Assembly: GCA_964036315.1 (NCBI GenBank)
Contig: OZ038485.1
Coordinates: 97,920,860-97,984,859 of the forward strand
DNA from: Acanthosepion esculentum
Lineage: Eukaryota > Mollusca > Cephalopoda > Sepiida > Sepiidae
Reading direction: 5' to 3'
DNA length: 64,000 nucleotides
Shown here: one piece after another, positions 9,771-19,309 of the stretch
Layout: every line of letters begins with the position of its first letter
Position numbering within the stretch: position 1 is the stretch's first letter
Made by a program: the position numbers and the translations under genes
Notes under the pieces: generated by a model
Seen by the model: the letters and a program-made list of their open reading frames with translations, nothing else
Database searches by the model: none
What the model was told of the DNA's origin: nothing

Positions 9771-10239
9771 ATTGTAATAAATATGGCGAAAAAGATGAGG
9801 ACAATAGTCCGAATAATGTAAATAGTGATTATTAATACCATCTAAAATTTTTCTTTTCATATTTTTTTTTTTTTTTGGAATCATATTATCAATTTTTTCT
9901 TTGTTGATTAAACTGTAATGTTGCTTGTGAAATTGGAATTTGTAAAAATGTTTCACAATAAAGATAAATAAAAGACATTTTTTTTTGGTTCATTTTCGTT
10001 TTAATTGAGAGCCAACATGCAGTTTTTATGTTCCTGTCTCTAAGTTAAACTTTGCGAATGAACATCAACGTGTATCAAGTGTATTTCTTAATGGATCTGT
10101 AAAAAAATATTACTACTATTCAAATACAGATATTTTTAAAGACATAATAGTTATTTTTGCATTAACATTTCCATTATTTCTTGTCACTGAGAATTTTTCT
10201 TCCTTTTTTTTCAATGCATTCCTCTAATAAAGTCATTAG

Positions 10240-10240
<1 letters not shown>
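9771..10240. other. Unassigned AT-rich sequence
   Basis: AT-rich with a poly-T run near 9860. No gene seen. Confidence 0.5.
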
Positions 10241-10305
<65 letters not shown>

Positions 10306-10306
10306 T
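10241..10306. repeat. (TA)n(CA)n microsatellite
   Basis: TA tract ending in a few CA units. It lies near the 3' end of the LINE fragment to its right. Confidence 0.97.
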
Positions 10307-10399
10307 ATACATATAATAGCCCTGTTGTATCTGTAAGACTTACATAAAGTACTGACGTCTGACAATCTCTATCTAATTTGCTATGCATTTCTATCACAA

Positions 10400-11140
10400 A
10401 ATCGCCAGTGAGCCACGCTGCAAGAGCCACACCCTTTCGCGAGGCTCGTCTCTTAATCGAGACGCAATCGCGCCAATCCTCCGAAGGAACGCCATCGAAC
10501 GAGGGCCAATAAGAATATTTAACTATTTTTTTCATCCCTCCGTCCCGGGCGACGGACCCTGGCTCAACCGCGGATCTGATCAAATTACCGGCCGAAAATG
10601 TATCCGCACAGGTCGCATAACAAATCAACGACTGACCCATTTTAAAAGGGAAATTGGTAATGTCATCCGACCACTTTCCATCACCAAGATCGAGGCCTAT
10701 GTGTTCGATTTGGGAAGGGAACCCAGCTGCATCCAAACCTCTTTTGATGATGTCGTTTATTGCTGCATGTCGTGGAAAGCGGCCGGCACTGCAACGACAG
10801 GAGAGAGGATGCAAACCAAACTCATCGATGGCGGCTTCACATCTGCATCTGTGACGCTCACATAATTTGAGTCCAAGACGGATCGCGACTCCGACCCGAG
10901 TGCACTCATCATCTAGAAGGGTACCGGTAGATGAAGAGGGCACTGCGTTGAGCCAGGCGCCACTACTCGGTTGTGAAGCAGATAGAAGACAGGCGAGGCG
11001 ATGCTGATCCAGAGAGAGTCTCAAATTAGTAAAATTGGCCTCGCATTTTATTTTATCCCAGCTTTTTTGTTTCGATGTGTCTAGTGGGATAGAAAGTAAT
11101 TCTTGGGCCCAGACGCTGCAAGCTTGTTCGAAATTGTTAT
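10400..11140 (-). pseudogene. Non-LTR retrotransposon C-terminal region (WD...SGAWLN...LNDIIKR type)
   Basis: The minus strand reads KQKSWDKIKCEANF, then LACLLSASQPSSGAWLNAVP, LDDECTRVGVAIRLGLKLCE, RHRCRCEAAIDEFGLHPLSC, GRFPRHAAINDIIKRGLDAA and DLGDGKWSDDITNF. The family normally has DGKRPDG at the last block, so its RPD-like residues are degraded (KWSDD). The Cys/His cluster (CERHRCRC...HPLSC) is a zinc-knuckle-like element. The frame is open for at least 200 residues, but the catalytic RT domain is absent. Part of its 3' end is repeated at 11440-11700. Confidence 0.8.
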
Positions 11141-11216
11141 GAATTTATTGAATGTCGTTAGCAACTAGAAGAATTTCGAAACGCTATTATATCTTCATAT
11201 GGTCAACTGAAAAATT

Positions 11217-11804
11217 ACGTCAATTACTTTATGTTTGAAGAGAATATTTTCAAGTACACAACAAATTTATTTTTTTTTTAAATAAGAAATCATTTATTGA
11301 ACTAAGGAACAAATAACAACAAAACAAAAGTCATTGAAACAAAGCAAGTTCAGTCGACCATTGATGACAATTCCAGGACAACGTAACTATAAGCAATTTT
11401 TTCTATCCTCTTCCAGCCGCTATGATGGAGAAAGCATTACTTCGAACCGTCGCCAGTGAGACACACTGCAAGAGCCACTCCGTTTCGCGAGGCTCGTTCC
11501 TTAATCGAGACGCAATCGCGCCAATCCTCCGAAGGAACACCATCGAACGAGGGCCAATAACCCATGAAGTCGCCACTGCCACAGGAGTAAAAAAAAAAAT
11601 CTCTCAGCAAGAGAAGAATATTTAACTATTTTTTTCATCTCTGAGTCTCGGGCGACGGACCCCGGCTCAACCGCGGACCTGATCAGATTACCGGCCGAAA
11701 TGCGTCAAAAAATCAAATGAAAACGGTTGAATCCGTAAACCCAACAATGAAAACAATATCTCTACACATGAAAATATTCTCTTCAAGCATAAAATAATTG
11801 ACGT
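11217..11804. repeat. 36-bp inverted repeat (34/36) flanking 516 bp
   Basis: The arm at 11217-11252 starts ACGTCAATTACTTTATG; the arm at 11769-11804 is its inverted complement with two mismatches. Between the arms lies the second copy of the neighbouring LINE's 3' segment. This may be a fold-back or terminal-repeat DNA element that captured retroelement sequence, or the trace of an inverted duplication. No transposase ORF lies between the arms. Confidence 0.7.
11440..11700 (-). repeat. Second copy of the adjacent LINE 3' segment
   Basis: It aligns with 10400-10610 (shared CTTAATCGAGACGCAATCGC, then TCCTCCGAAGGAAC and ACCGGCCGAAA). It carries about 50 bp extra (CCCATGAAGTCGCC through TCTCAGCAAGAG) that the first copy lacks. 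So either the first copy is deleted or this one has an insertion. Both copies have the same orientation. Confidence 0.8.
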
Positions 11805-12344
11805 CAGCTTTTCTACCTCACCCGCGCACACATACAGGCATACATAGACGGACATGTATCCAACGTACGTCCATGTATACACCAACAAACAGATGCATGT
11901 TTCAGTGTATGTGACGACCTAAGAAAATTTACAAGTCTTTATTCAATTTTTCTTACAATTTTGCTTTTATGGACTTTAAGACAATGAAAAAACTATCCTG
12001 CATGATTATTATCCTAAACGCTTTCGGTCAATTCAGTAGACAAAAGATTCGTTGTTACTATACCTTTTTTGTGTTTATTTTGAGATGCCTTTAGAAAACT
12101 GCTAATACATTTCAAAACAAGTGGTATTGACGGTTGACATAAACTGATTCATAAAATGTGCTTCAATTATCTTTAAAAGACATTTACAATTAGATGATTT
12201 TAGAATGACAGTGTTATCTACAAGGATTTGTTCACATGGGAAAAGTGAGTTGTATATAATTGTGCTTCCTTATCGAACTAAGATCACTTAAGTGGTTTGT
12301 CACTCTCTTACTTAATGATGTCGTATGACCAGTTTCATACACAC
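11805..12344. other. Unassigned, no gene seen
   Basis: AT-rich non-coding sequence. Confidence 0.5.
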
Positions 12345-12419
<75 letters not shown>

Positions 12420-12420
12420 C
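12345..12420. repeat. (CTAT)n microsatellite, about 19 copies
   Basis: Perfect tetranucleotide array. Confidence 0.98.
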
Positions 12421-12685
12421 TTTAGTCCAAACGTTTACGGAAACACTCTAGATTTCGAAAAATCACCAAAAAGTCGAAGATTGCGTGCCATAATATATTT
12501 GCTACATGAAGTGTTTTATCCTATTATCTAAATAATAATAATAATAATAACGAAATTAACCAATTAGTACATAAAGATTCCCTATAATTTTAGCTCATTT
12601 TGCCGTCCTGGTTAATAATATCATTTGATCTGGCGGACTTAAAATGTTATCTATCCGCTAGTTAAAAGAATTGGACGCCATGCAC
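12421..12685. other. Unassigned; short (ATA)n at 12532-12550
   Basis: Nothing else recognised. Confidence 0.5.
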
Positions 12686-12689
12686 TAAT

Positions 12690-12965
12690 GGTTAACTAAG
12701 GTATTGTCCTGGGTATGACGATAAACTACATCAGGCAGCAAGACCTCTGATCGGAAGCTTTTGAGGAGCATGGAACCACATTTTAATTGCTGTTGTTACC
12801 AGATCCACTCTGAACCTGGGTGGTAACACCTGTTAGAGTCCCAAATATGAGCAAAGAGGGAACTCCCAAACTAGGGTCAAAATATGAAAATACATTACAA
12901 ATTCTCAGAAAAATAAAATATGCCCCACGAGGGGTTGATATGCCGTTAAACAAACAAACCAAACC
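12690..12965 (+). repeat. SINE-like repeat B, copy 2
   Basis: It shares blocks with 63226-63415 in the same order: GTCCTGGGTATGACGATAAA, a CAAGaCCTcTGATC block, TTTTGAGGAGCATGGAACCA and a GTTGATATGCCGTTAAACAAA tail. Direct proof of a dispersed family comes from this internal pair and the tail at 3424. A tRNA origin is not proven; the head is too diverged. Confidence 0.7.
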
Positions 12966-13056
12966 TAACTTAGTAGGAGTTAATTAGACCTAAGTAGTTA
13001 TGAAACTGATTAATTATCAAATAAAATGAATGAACCCAAACTTCTGGGCTATAGTG

Positions 13057-13912
<856 letters not shown>

Positions 13913-13962
13913 AGCATACCGTGGAATTTTGATACGGTCTTTTCAAAATTCCACTGTATGCT
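13913..13962. repeat. Near-perfect hairpin, 20-bp stem and 10-nt loop
   Basis: AGCATACCGTGGAATTTTGA (13913-13932) pairs with TCAAAATTCCACTGTATGCT (13943-13962), 19 of 20 positions, with the loop TACGGTCTTT between. It could be a palindromic relic of the neighbouring hAT-like element or a small structured RNA. The stem does not extend outward. Confidence 0.75.
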
Positions 13963-14097
13963 GTTGAGTTGATCAGGTGTGATGTATCTTCCAATCTTGG
14001 AGCCAGCCTTGCCAATGCATTGCTCTTGGATTTGAGCGCTATGGGCCTTCTTATTCCCAATATTAATATAAAAAGATATTTATATAGATATATTTAA

Positions 14098-15618
14098 AAT
14101 TGATAGAACACAGGCTAAAGTGAAAACAAATGCCTATCAACAGCATGATGAAAAGGTGGAAAATCTTTGTATTTGAGTTGATGGGAGAACTGACAAAGAC
14201 ACACTAATGTACAAGGAAATACTGGAGGAAAATGGAGAGAAGGTCGAAAAAAAAAACCCCCAAGTGACCAGAACGCCACTTGACTGTCAAAAATATCTGA
14301 CACATAGGGTTCTTCCTAATATTGGTACAACTGGTGTGGTTCTTGCCGAGCAAGTGGCTGAGGTTTTGCATGAATTCAACAGTGTGAGCACTATCAAGGC
14401 TATCCTTGTTGACAAACGCTAATGCCAATTCAGGCTGTGAAGGTGGAATTGCTGCACCTCTAGAAAGAAAACTTAACAGAAATCTTCACACTATTGATTG
14501 CTCCTTGCACCAAAATAAACTTCCGTTTGGAGCTCTTTTTAAACATGTAGATGGTACCACAAAAAAGCCCTGCCACATTCAGTGGTGTACTGGGTATATT
14601 ACGTGCAAAGGATTACCATAATTTACCCCAAATATAATTTTCAGCTGTTGGCAGTCCTCTGGATTCTATTTTTAAAATTTAAAATGCAGATACCCTTAGT
14701 TTTGACCAAAGACTCCTTTATGAATATACAGTGGGTCTTTCTAGAGGTAAGGTGGACTCTAGATTTGCATCATGGAAAATTGGTCCATTAAACCAGGCAA
14801 AGTGGTTAACTTTAGGCATCAGTCTGATGTGTTTATGGACTCATGGTGCATACCCACGAAATATTTCAACCAAACTTCACAGTTTAATAAATTTTATTGT
14901 GAATGTGTATGCCATTTGCTGGTTCAAAAATAAAAGAAATAACAAGTTCCAGCGAATGTATATTTTCAATATGATCCAAAGGATTAGGAAGCAACCATAT
15001 GAAATCCAACAGATCCCATTGAAAAATATACAATACAATGCTTTCGCCTTACTGCCTAAAAATATCTTAATGGTCAAATCTGATGAACTGGAAGTGAGGG
15101 AAGAAGCTATAAAAAGAATTTTGGCCATTAGGTTAGTAAATATTTATTCATATAAAACTGACTAAATTAGTTATGCCGATTTATGGAATCATTTTAAGGA
15201 TTTTATCTAATTTCAACATAAATATTAAAGCAGTACAGAGTGCATTTTAAGAGAAAATAAATCAAATTAATTTTTATATTCTTTCAAGAGTGGGGAGCAA
15301 ACCAAGAAAAGATTAAAAAGAATCACAACTCTCAATTTTAAAGCTATGCACTGGACAGAGTTAAAAGATCTGTCATTAAGTGGAGTTTGTGAACCACCAC
15401 TCACAGAAGAATTTTCTGAAAATGAACTTCGGGAATAATTATTAAATGGTACGAAGCTTGACTTGCCAGATTTGCCCTCACATTCTCAAGGCGTGGAACG
15501 GGCAGTCAAGTTTACAACAGAAGCTTCCTAGTCTGTGTATGGCTTTGAAGCAAGGCACCAGCACATAATAGCAAAAGCTTTGTGTCAGAAATTGAGACCA
15601 TCAATTAAGCCCTATTAA
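14098..15618 (+). pseudogene. hAT-like transposase-derived gene, broken, with one probable intron
   Basis: Forward blocks in order: IDRTQAKVKTNAYQQHDEKV; TLMYKEILEENGEKVEKKNP; GTTGVVLAEQVAEVLHEFNS; after a frameshift NANSGCEGGI, LERKLNRNLH and LPFGALFKHVDGTTKKP; after another, TVGLSRGKVDS, SWKIGPLNQAKWLTLGISLM and EVREEAIKRILAI; then LPSHSQGVERAVKFTTEAS and YGFEARHQHIIAKALCQKLR. The order resembles a hAT-like family with HSQ.VER...YGFE.RH near its C-terminus; that naming is from memory. A GTTAGT donor at 15132 and an AG acceptor near 15290 would remove about 160 bp and rejoin the frame. Several stops and at least two frameshifts make it a pseudogene. Confidence 0.65.
15132..15290 (+). other. 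Probable intron in the hAT-like pseudogene
   Basis: ATTAG|GTTAGTAAA at the left and a pyrimidine-rich TTTTATATTCTTTCAAGAG at the right bound sequence with no family resemblance. Coding similarity resumes immediately after, as SGEQTKKRLK. The exact acceptor could shift by 2 nt. Confidence 0.5.
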
Positions 15619-16220
15619 ACTATTCCCTATTCTTCCATATTTGTTTGTTTGTTGTATTTTAATTCATAACAGAAAAAATCAATTTTTTAATGTATTCAAC
15701 TAATACTGCTTAATTCATGAGGTAAAAACAGCATTTCAAAGTCGTCACTGATAATGGGGGGGGGTTTAGATTTTCAATTTAAAGTTTACATATAATTTCT
15801 TCATTTTATTTTATTTTGATAAAACAAAGTAACAACATTCCCTGATTCAAATAGTGAAATTATCCGTTTTCTTTTTTATCAATATTTAGTCCAAATCTTG
15901 CAACTTCGTGGATTTTTCAGTGCATTTTTGTCTCCGAACTTTGATGCCAAATGCTCAAAAAACCGTTGAAGTGTCAGATCTAATTTTTTGTATCAGTACT
16001 TAATAGGTCTATACACAACTTTCGGTACATTATTCTTTTTGATATTTTAAAAAAAGTGAAAAATCAACCTATACATATATATATAATATTGCGTCTAGCA
16101 TAAAACAGCCAGTTGTTTCTGAGTACTGATTTCAATGTTCACATTTATATTTACATACGCTCTATCTCTGATACTGAGCACTTTTTCCCATTAATATAGC
16201 ACACCTTAAAACTATATTTC

Positions 16221-16227
<7 letters not shown>
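15619..16227. other. Unassigned; short poly-G at 15757-15765
   Basis: No gene or repeat family recognised. Confidence 0.5.

Positions 16228-16263
<36 letters not shown>
16228..16263. repeat. (TA)n microsatellite
   Basis: Pure TA tract. Confidence 0.97.
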
Positions 16264-16265
<2 letters not shown>

Positions 16266-16636
16266 TTCTAAGGAATTTAAAAAAGAAGAATGTGTAATGT
16301 TTTAAAGTAGCCATGTCTAGAAATAGCAGTGTTAAATTAAATAAATTTGAATCTTTAAAGTTTTATTGTTCTTTATTTCTATTTCAAATTTGTTATCTAT
16401 TGGCTAAACCGTAACGGTAAAATTTGGTATTGCTTTTACAACGGAGAATCTAATTTACATTTCACGCGGTACGAGATTCGGCGTCGGGTTTCACGGAATT
16501 GCCCAATAACCTCGCTTATTACTGCAGACGTCAGGTCGGAGAAGAATGTTGGCGTTCTATGTGGGCATGAACTTCCGGTTTCAGTTATTTATTAGTTTTT
16601 CTAGTGTACCCGAGAAATACCGGAAATATACTCATG

Positions 16637-16638
<2 letters not shown>
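16264..16638. other. Unassigned, no gene seen
   Basis: Non-coding sequence, moderately GC-rich near 16460-16560. Confidence 0.5.
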
Positions 16639-16708
<70 letters not shown>

Positions 16709-16777
16709 TCCTATATTAATATCTATCTATCTATCTATATATCTATCTATCTATCTATCTATCTATTCCTATATAAA

Positions 16778-16819
<42 letters not shown>

Positions 16820-16846
16820 CCTAAATCCATTCTTATCTATCTATCT
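16639..16846. repeat. Interrupted (CTAT)n microsatellite
   Basis: Three CTAT blocks separated twice by the same interruption, TTCCTATATTAATAT or TTCCTATATAAATAT. The interrupted unit itself was therefore duplicated. Confidence 0.95.
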
Positions 16847-16904
16847 GGCATATATATAAAAAAAATTAACTTCATATAATTTTTTTTAACCATTCGTAAT
16901 TCCA

Positions 16905-17165
16905 GGATGCCGCAGGTAGCACATTTTCAAACCGAGGCGATTGTTCTCTTTAAGAAAGAATATCCAACTTGAGGACTGAAAAATGCCAAGAAATTCTTTA
17001 GAATTCTTTAGTTTGAACATTACATCTAACATTTGTGTTTTTGTTCTGTTTTAAGCTACTAAATTTCTATCCTTTGCTTTTGTTTGCAATTACTGTAACA
17101 AAAATTCCAACAATTAAATAAATTGCAGCAAGTCTACTGCTTTTTTGAGGGGCACCCTGTATATC
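16905..17165 (+). mobile_element. Possible internally deleted mariner-type relic
   Basis: ATGCCGCAGGTAGCACATTT opens a short frame (MPQVAHFQTEAIVLFKKEYP) like a transposase N-terminus. Only about 260 bp later comes GGGGCACCCTGTATA, a mariner-type right end. No left terminal repeat was found. Confidence 0.3.
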
Positions 17166-17229
17166 TATTTATCTATCTATCGCCGTCTGTTGTTATATAT
17201 ATATATATCTCTCTCCTTCTCACAGTCTG

Positions 17230-17292
<63 letters not shown>

Positions 17293-17366
17293 TCAGCTAT
17301 CTATCTCTCTATCTATGCCTGTTCTATCTATCAATTCCATTTCTCTTTGTTTATCGAAGTCTTAAC
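17166..17366. repeat. (CTAT)n, TA and (CTTT)n microsatellites
   Basis: About 17 CTTT units at 17229-17296 with short CTAT and TA blocks on either side. Confidence 0.95.
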
Positions 17367-17760
17367 TATCTATCTTAATATTTTTATAAACTCCCTGAAA
17401 AGCTTTCTTCTGATAAACCGATTTGACAACAAGAATGTAGGGACGGAATATCTTGGATATGGCGACTCCTAGGAGTAATTGTACATTGTCAGTGAAAAAT
17501 GCAAAATTGCGCTTGAAAAATTAGTTCGCTGACACTTTATCGGGATGTCTGCCGATTTCACATGCCACACACGTCAAGGACATGCGCGTCTGTCACATTG
17601 CAATACAATGTAATGAACTAAAGAGAAAATATATCAATATGAATCGCCCGCATAGAGAAATGGCGCGGAAGAATACGTAAAGTGAAAGAGGCTGAAGATG
17701 GGATGTCGTAAGTGCAAAATGGGCAAGTGTGGACGGCTTGCTGGAGACGCGTGAATTGCA
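17367..17760. other. Unassigned, no gene seen
   Basis: No coding signature. ACATTG and CAATGT form a small palindrome near 17597-17613. Confidence 0.5.
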
Positions 17761-17769
17761 CGGGGTACC

Positions 17770-19008
17770 TTTGGAGAAAAATGAAAAGAGAAAAAGAGAG
17801 GATCAAAGAATAGAAGGAAAAGAACAGAGAAACCAAATAAATAAAGAAAGAATATAAAAACGAAAGAGGGCGGAAAAAGAAAGCGATCAAAAGCAAAGAA
17901 CACAAAAATATATAAACGAAAGGAAACCAGAAAAGAACAAGAAAAAAGATAGAAAGAAGAAGAGAAAGAAAACAAATGATTGAAAGGGAAAGAGAAAAAA
18001 AAAGAAAGGTACAATCAAACATGGGAAATGATGAAATCAGTTAAGAAGAAAGAAAAAGGGAATAGAAATTAAATAATGAATGGAATAATAGAACACAAAG
18101 AAAGAAACAAGTAAGAAAGAAAAAAGAAAGAAAAAGAAAATAATAAAATAGAAAGGAAGAAAAAGAATGAAAGAAAAAAAAAGAAAGAAAAAAGAAAATA
18201 ATATAATACAACGAAAGAAAGAAAGAATGAAAAAGAAAGAAGTAAATAATATCATACAAACTAAGAAAAAAAAAAGAAAGAAAAAAGAAATAAAGGCGAA
18301 GAAAATAATACAATGCAAAGAAAGAAAGAAAAAGGATAGGTAGAAAAAAGAAAATAATATAATACAACGAAAAAAAGAAAAAAGAAAGAAAAAGAAAATA
18401 ATATAATTCAAAGAAAGAAAGAAAAAGAAAAGAGTATAATACAAAGAAAGAAAAAAGAAAATAATATAATAAAAAGAAAGAAAGAAAAAAAGAAGGAAAA
18501 GAAGAAAGAAAGAAAATAATAAAATAAAAAGCAAGAAAAAAGAAAGAAAATAATATAATACAACGAAAGAAAGAAAAACAAAATAATATAATGCAAAGAA
18601 AGAAAGAAAAAGGATAGGAAGAAAAAAGAAAATAATATAATACAACGAAAGAAAGAAAAAAGAAAGAAAAAGAAAATATAATTCAAAGAAAGAAAGAAAA
18701 AGAAAAGAGTATAATGCAAAGAAAGAAAAAAGAAAATAATATAATAAAAAGAAAGAAAGAAAAAAAGAAGGAAAAGAAGAAAGAAAGAAAATAATAAAAT
18801 ACAAAGCAAGAAAAAGGAAAGAAAATAATATAATACAACGAAAGAAAGAAAAAGAAAGAAAGAAAGAAAAAGAAAATAATAAAATACAAAGAATGAAAAA
18901 GAAAAAAGAAAATAAGACAACGAAAAAAGAAAGAAAATACAAAGTAAAAAGAAAGAAAGAAAATAATAAATGAAAAAGAAAGAAAAAGGAAAGGAATTAC
19001 CTTCAGCC
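17770..19008. repeat. About 1.24-kb polypurine (GAAA-rich) tract with internal 278-bp duplication
   Basis: Almost exclusively A and G on the plus strand, built of AAAGAAAG units with recurrent AATAATATAATACAACG spacers. The marker GGATAGG at 18334 and at 18612, with matching flanks, shows a 278-bp tandem duplication. The complementary strand reads as Phe/Ser/Leu-rich hydrophobic frames of up to 301 residues, which are composition artefacts. Confidence 0.92.
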
Positions 19009-19227
19009 ATGTTAAAAAGAAAAAATCACTAAGGTCAACATGGCGTAAAAACAAAACAAAATAAAACATCTACCTGCCTAGTGGCTGAATTAGCTACCCA
19101 CTGCCATCAGTCTAAAAGCCATGGCCAAAACCTGCATTTCGTTCGCTGATTTTCCAAACAGACAAATGCACAGACATGAAGATCCTCCTCGAATGGCGTA
19201 ATACAATCATACTTCTTCGATTTCTCT
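19009..19227. other. Unassigned left flank of the LINE
   Basis: May contain more of the LINE RT region, but the similarity is too weak to read. Confidence 0.4.
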
Positions 19228-19308
19228 GAAATCCGAAGGTGCACTGGGACAGAGAAAGATGCCTTCCAAAAGCTAAGCAAAATATTAAGAAATAATTTCC
19301 TATATGAA
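19228..19308 (+). pseudogene. 5' part of the host LINE: RT C-terminal block before the satellite
   Basis: The forward frame reads EIRRCTGTEKDAFQKLSKIL then RNNFLYEIECWTISSQ. The KDAFQKLSKILRN block sits just N-terminal to the region that forms the satellite monomer in endonuclease/RT-type LINEs. After NNFL the sequence jumps into the middle of a monomer, and the join shares TCCTATATGA with it. The residues normally between are missing, so the first monomer is truncated. Confidence 0.75.
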
Positions 19309-19309
19309 A

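Noticed and set aside
10383..10865. Plus-strand open frame of 160 codons
   Set aside because: Shadow of the minus-strand LINE fragment; no conserved motif of its own.
17770..19008. Hydrophobic minus-strand frames of up to 301 residues resembling a membrane protein
   Set aside because: Pure translation of a polypurine tract's complement (Phe/Ser/Leu). No start context or conserved motif.
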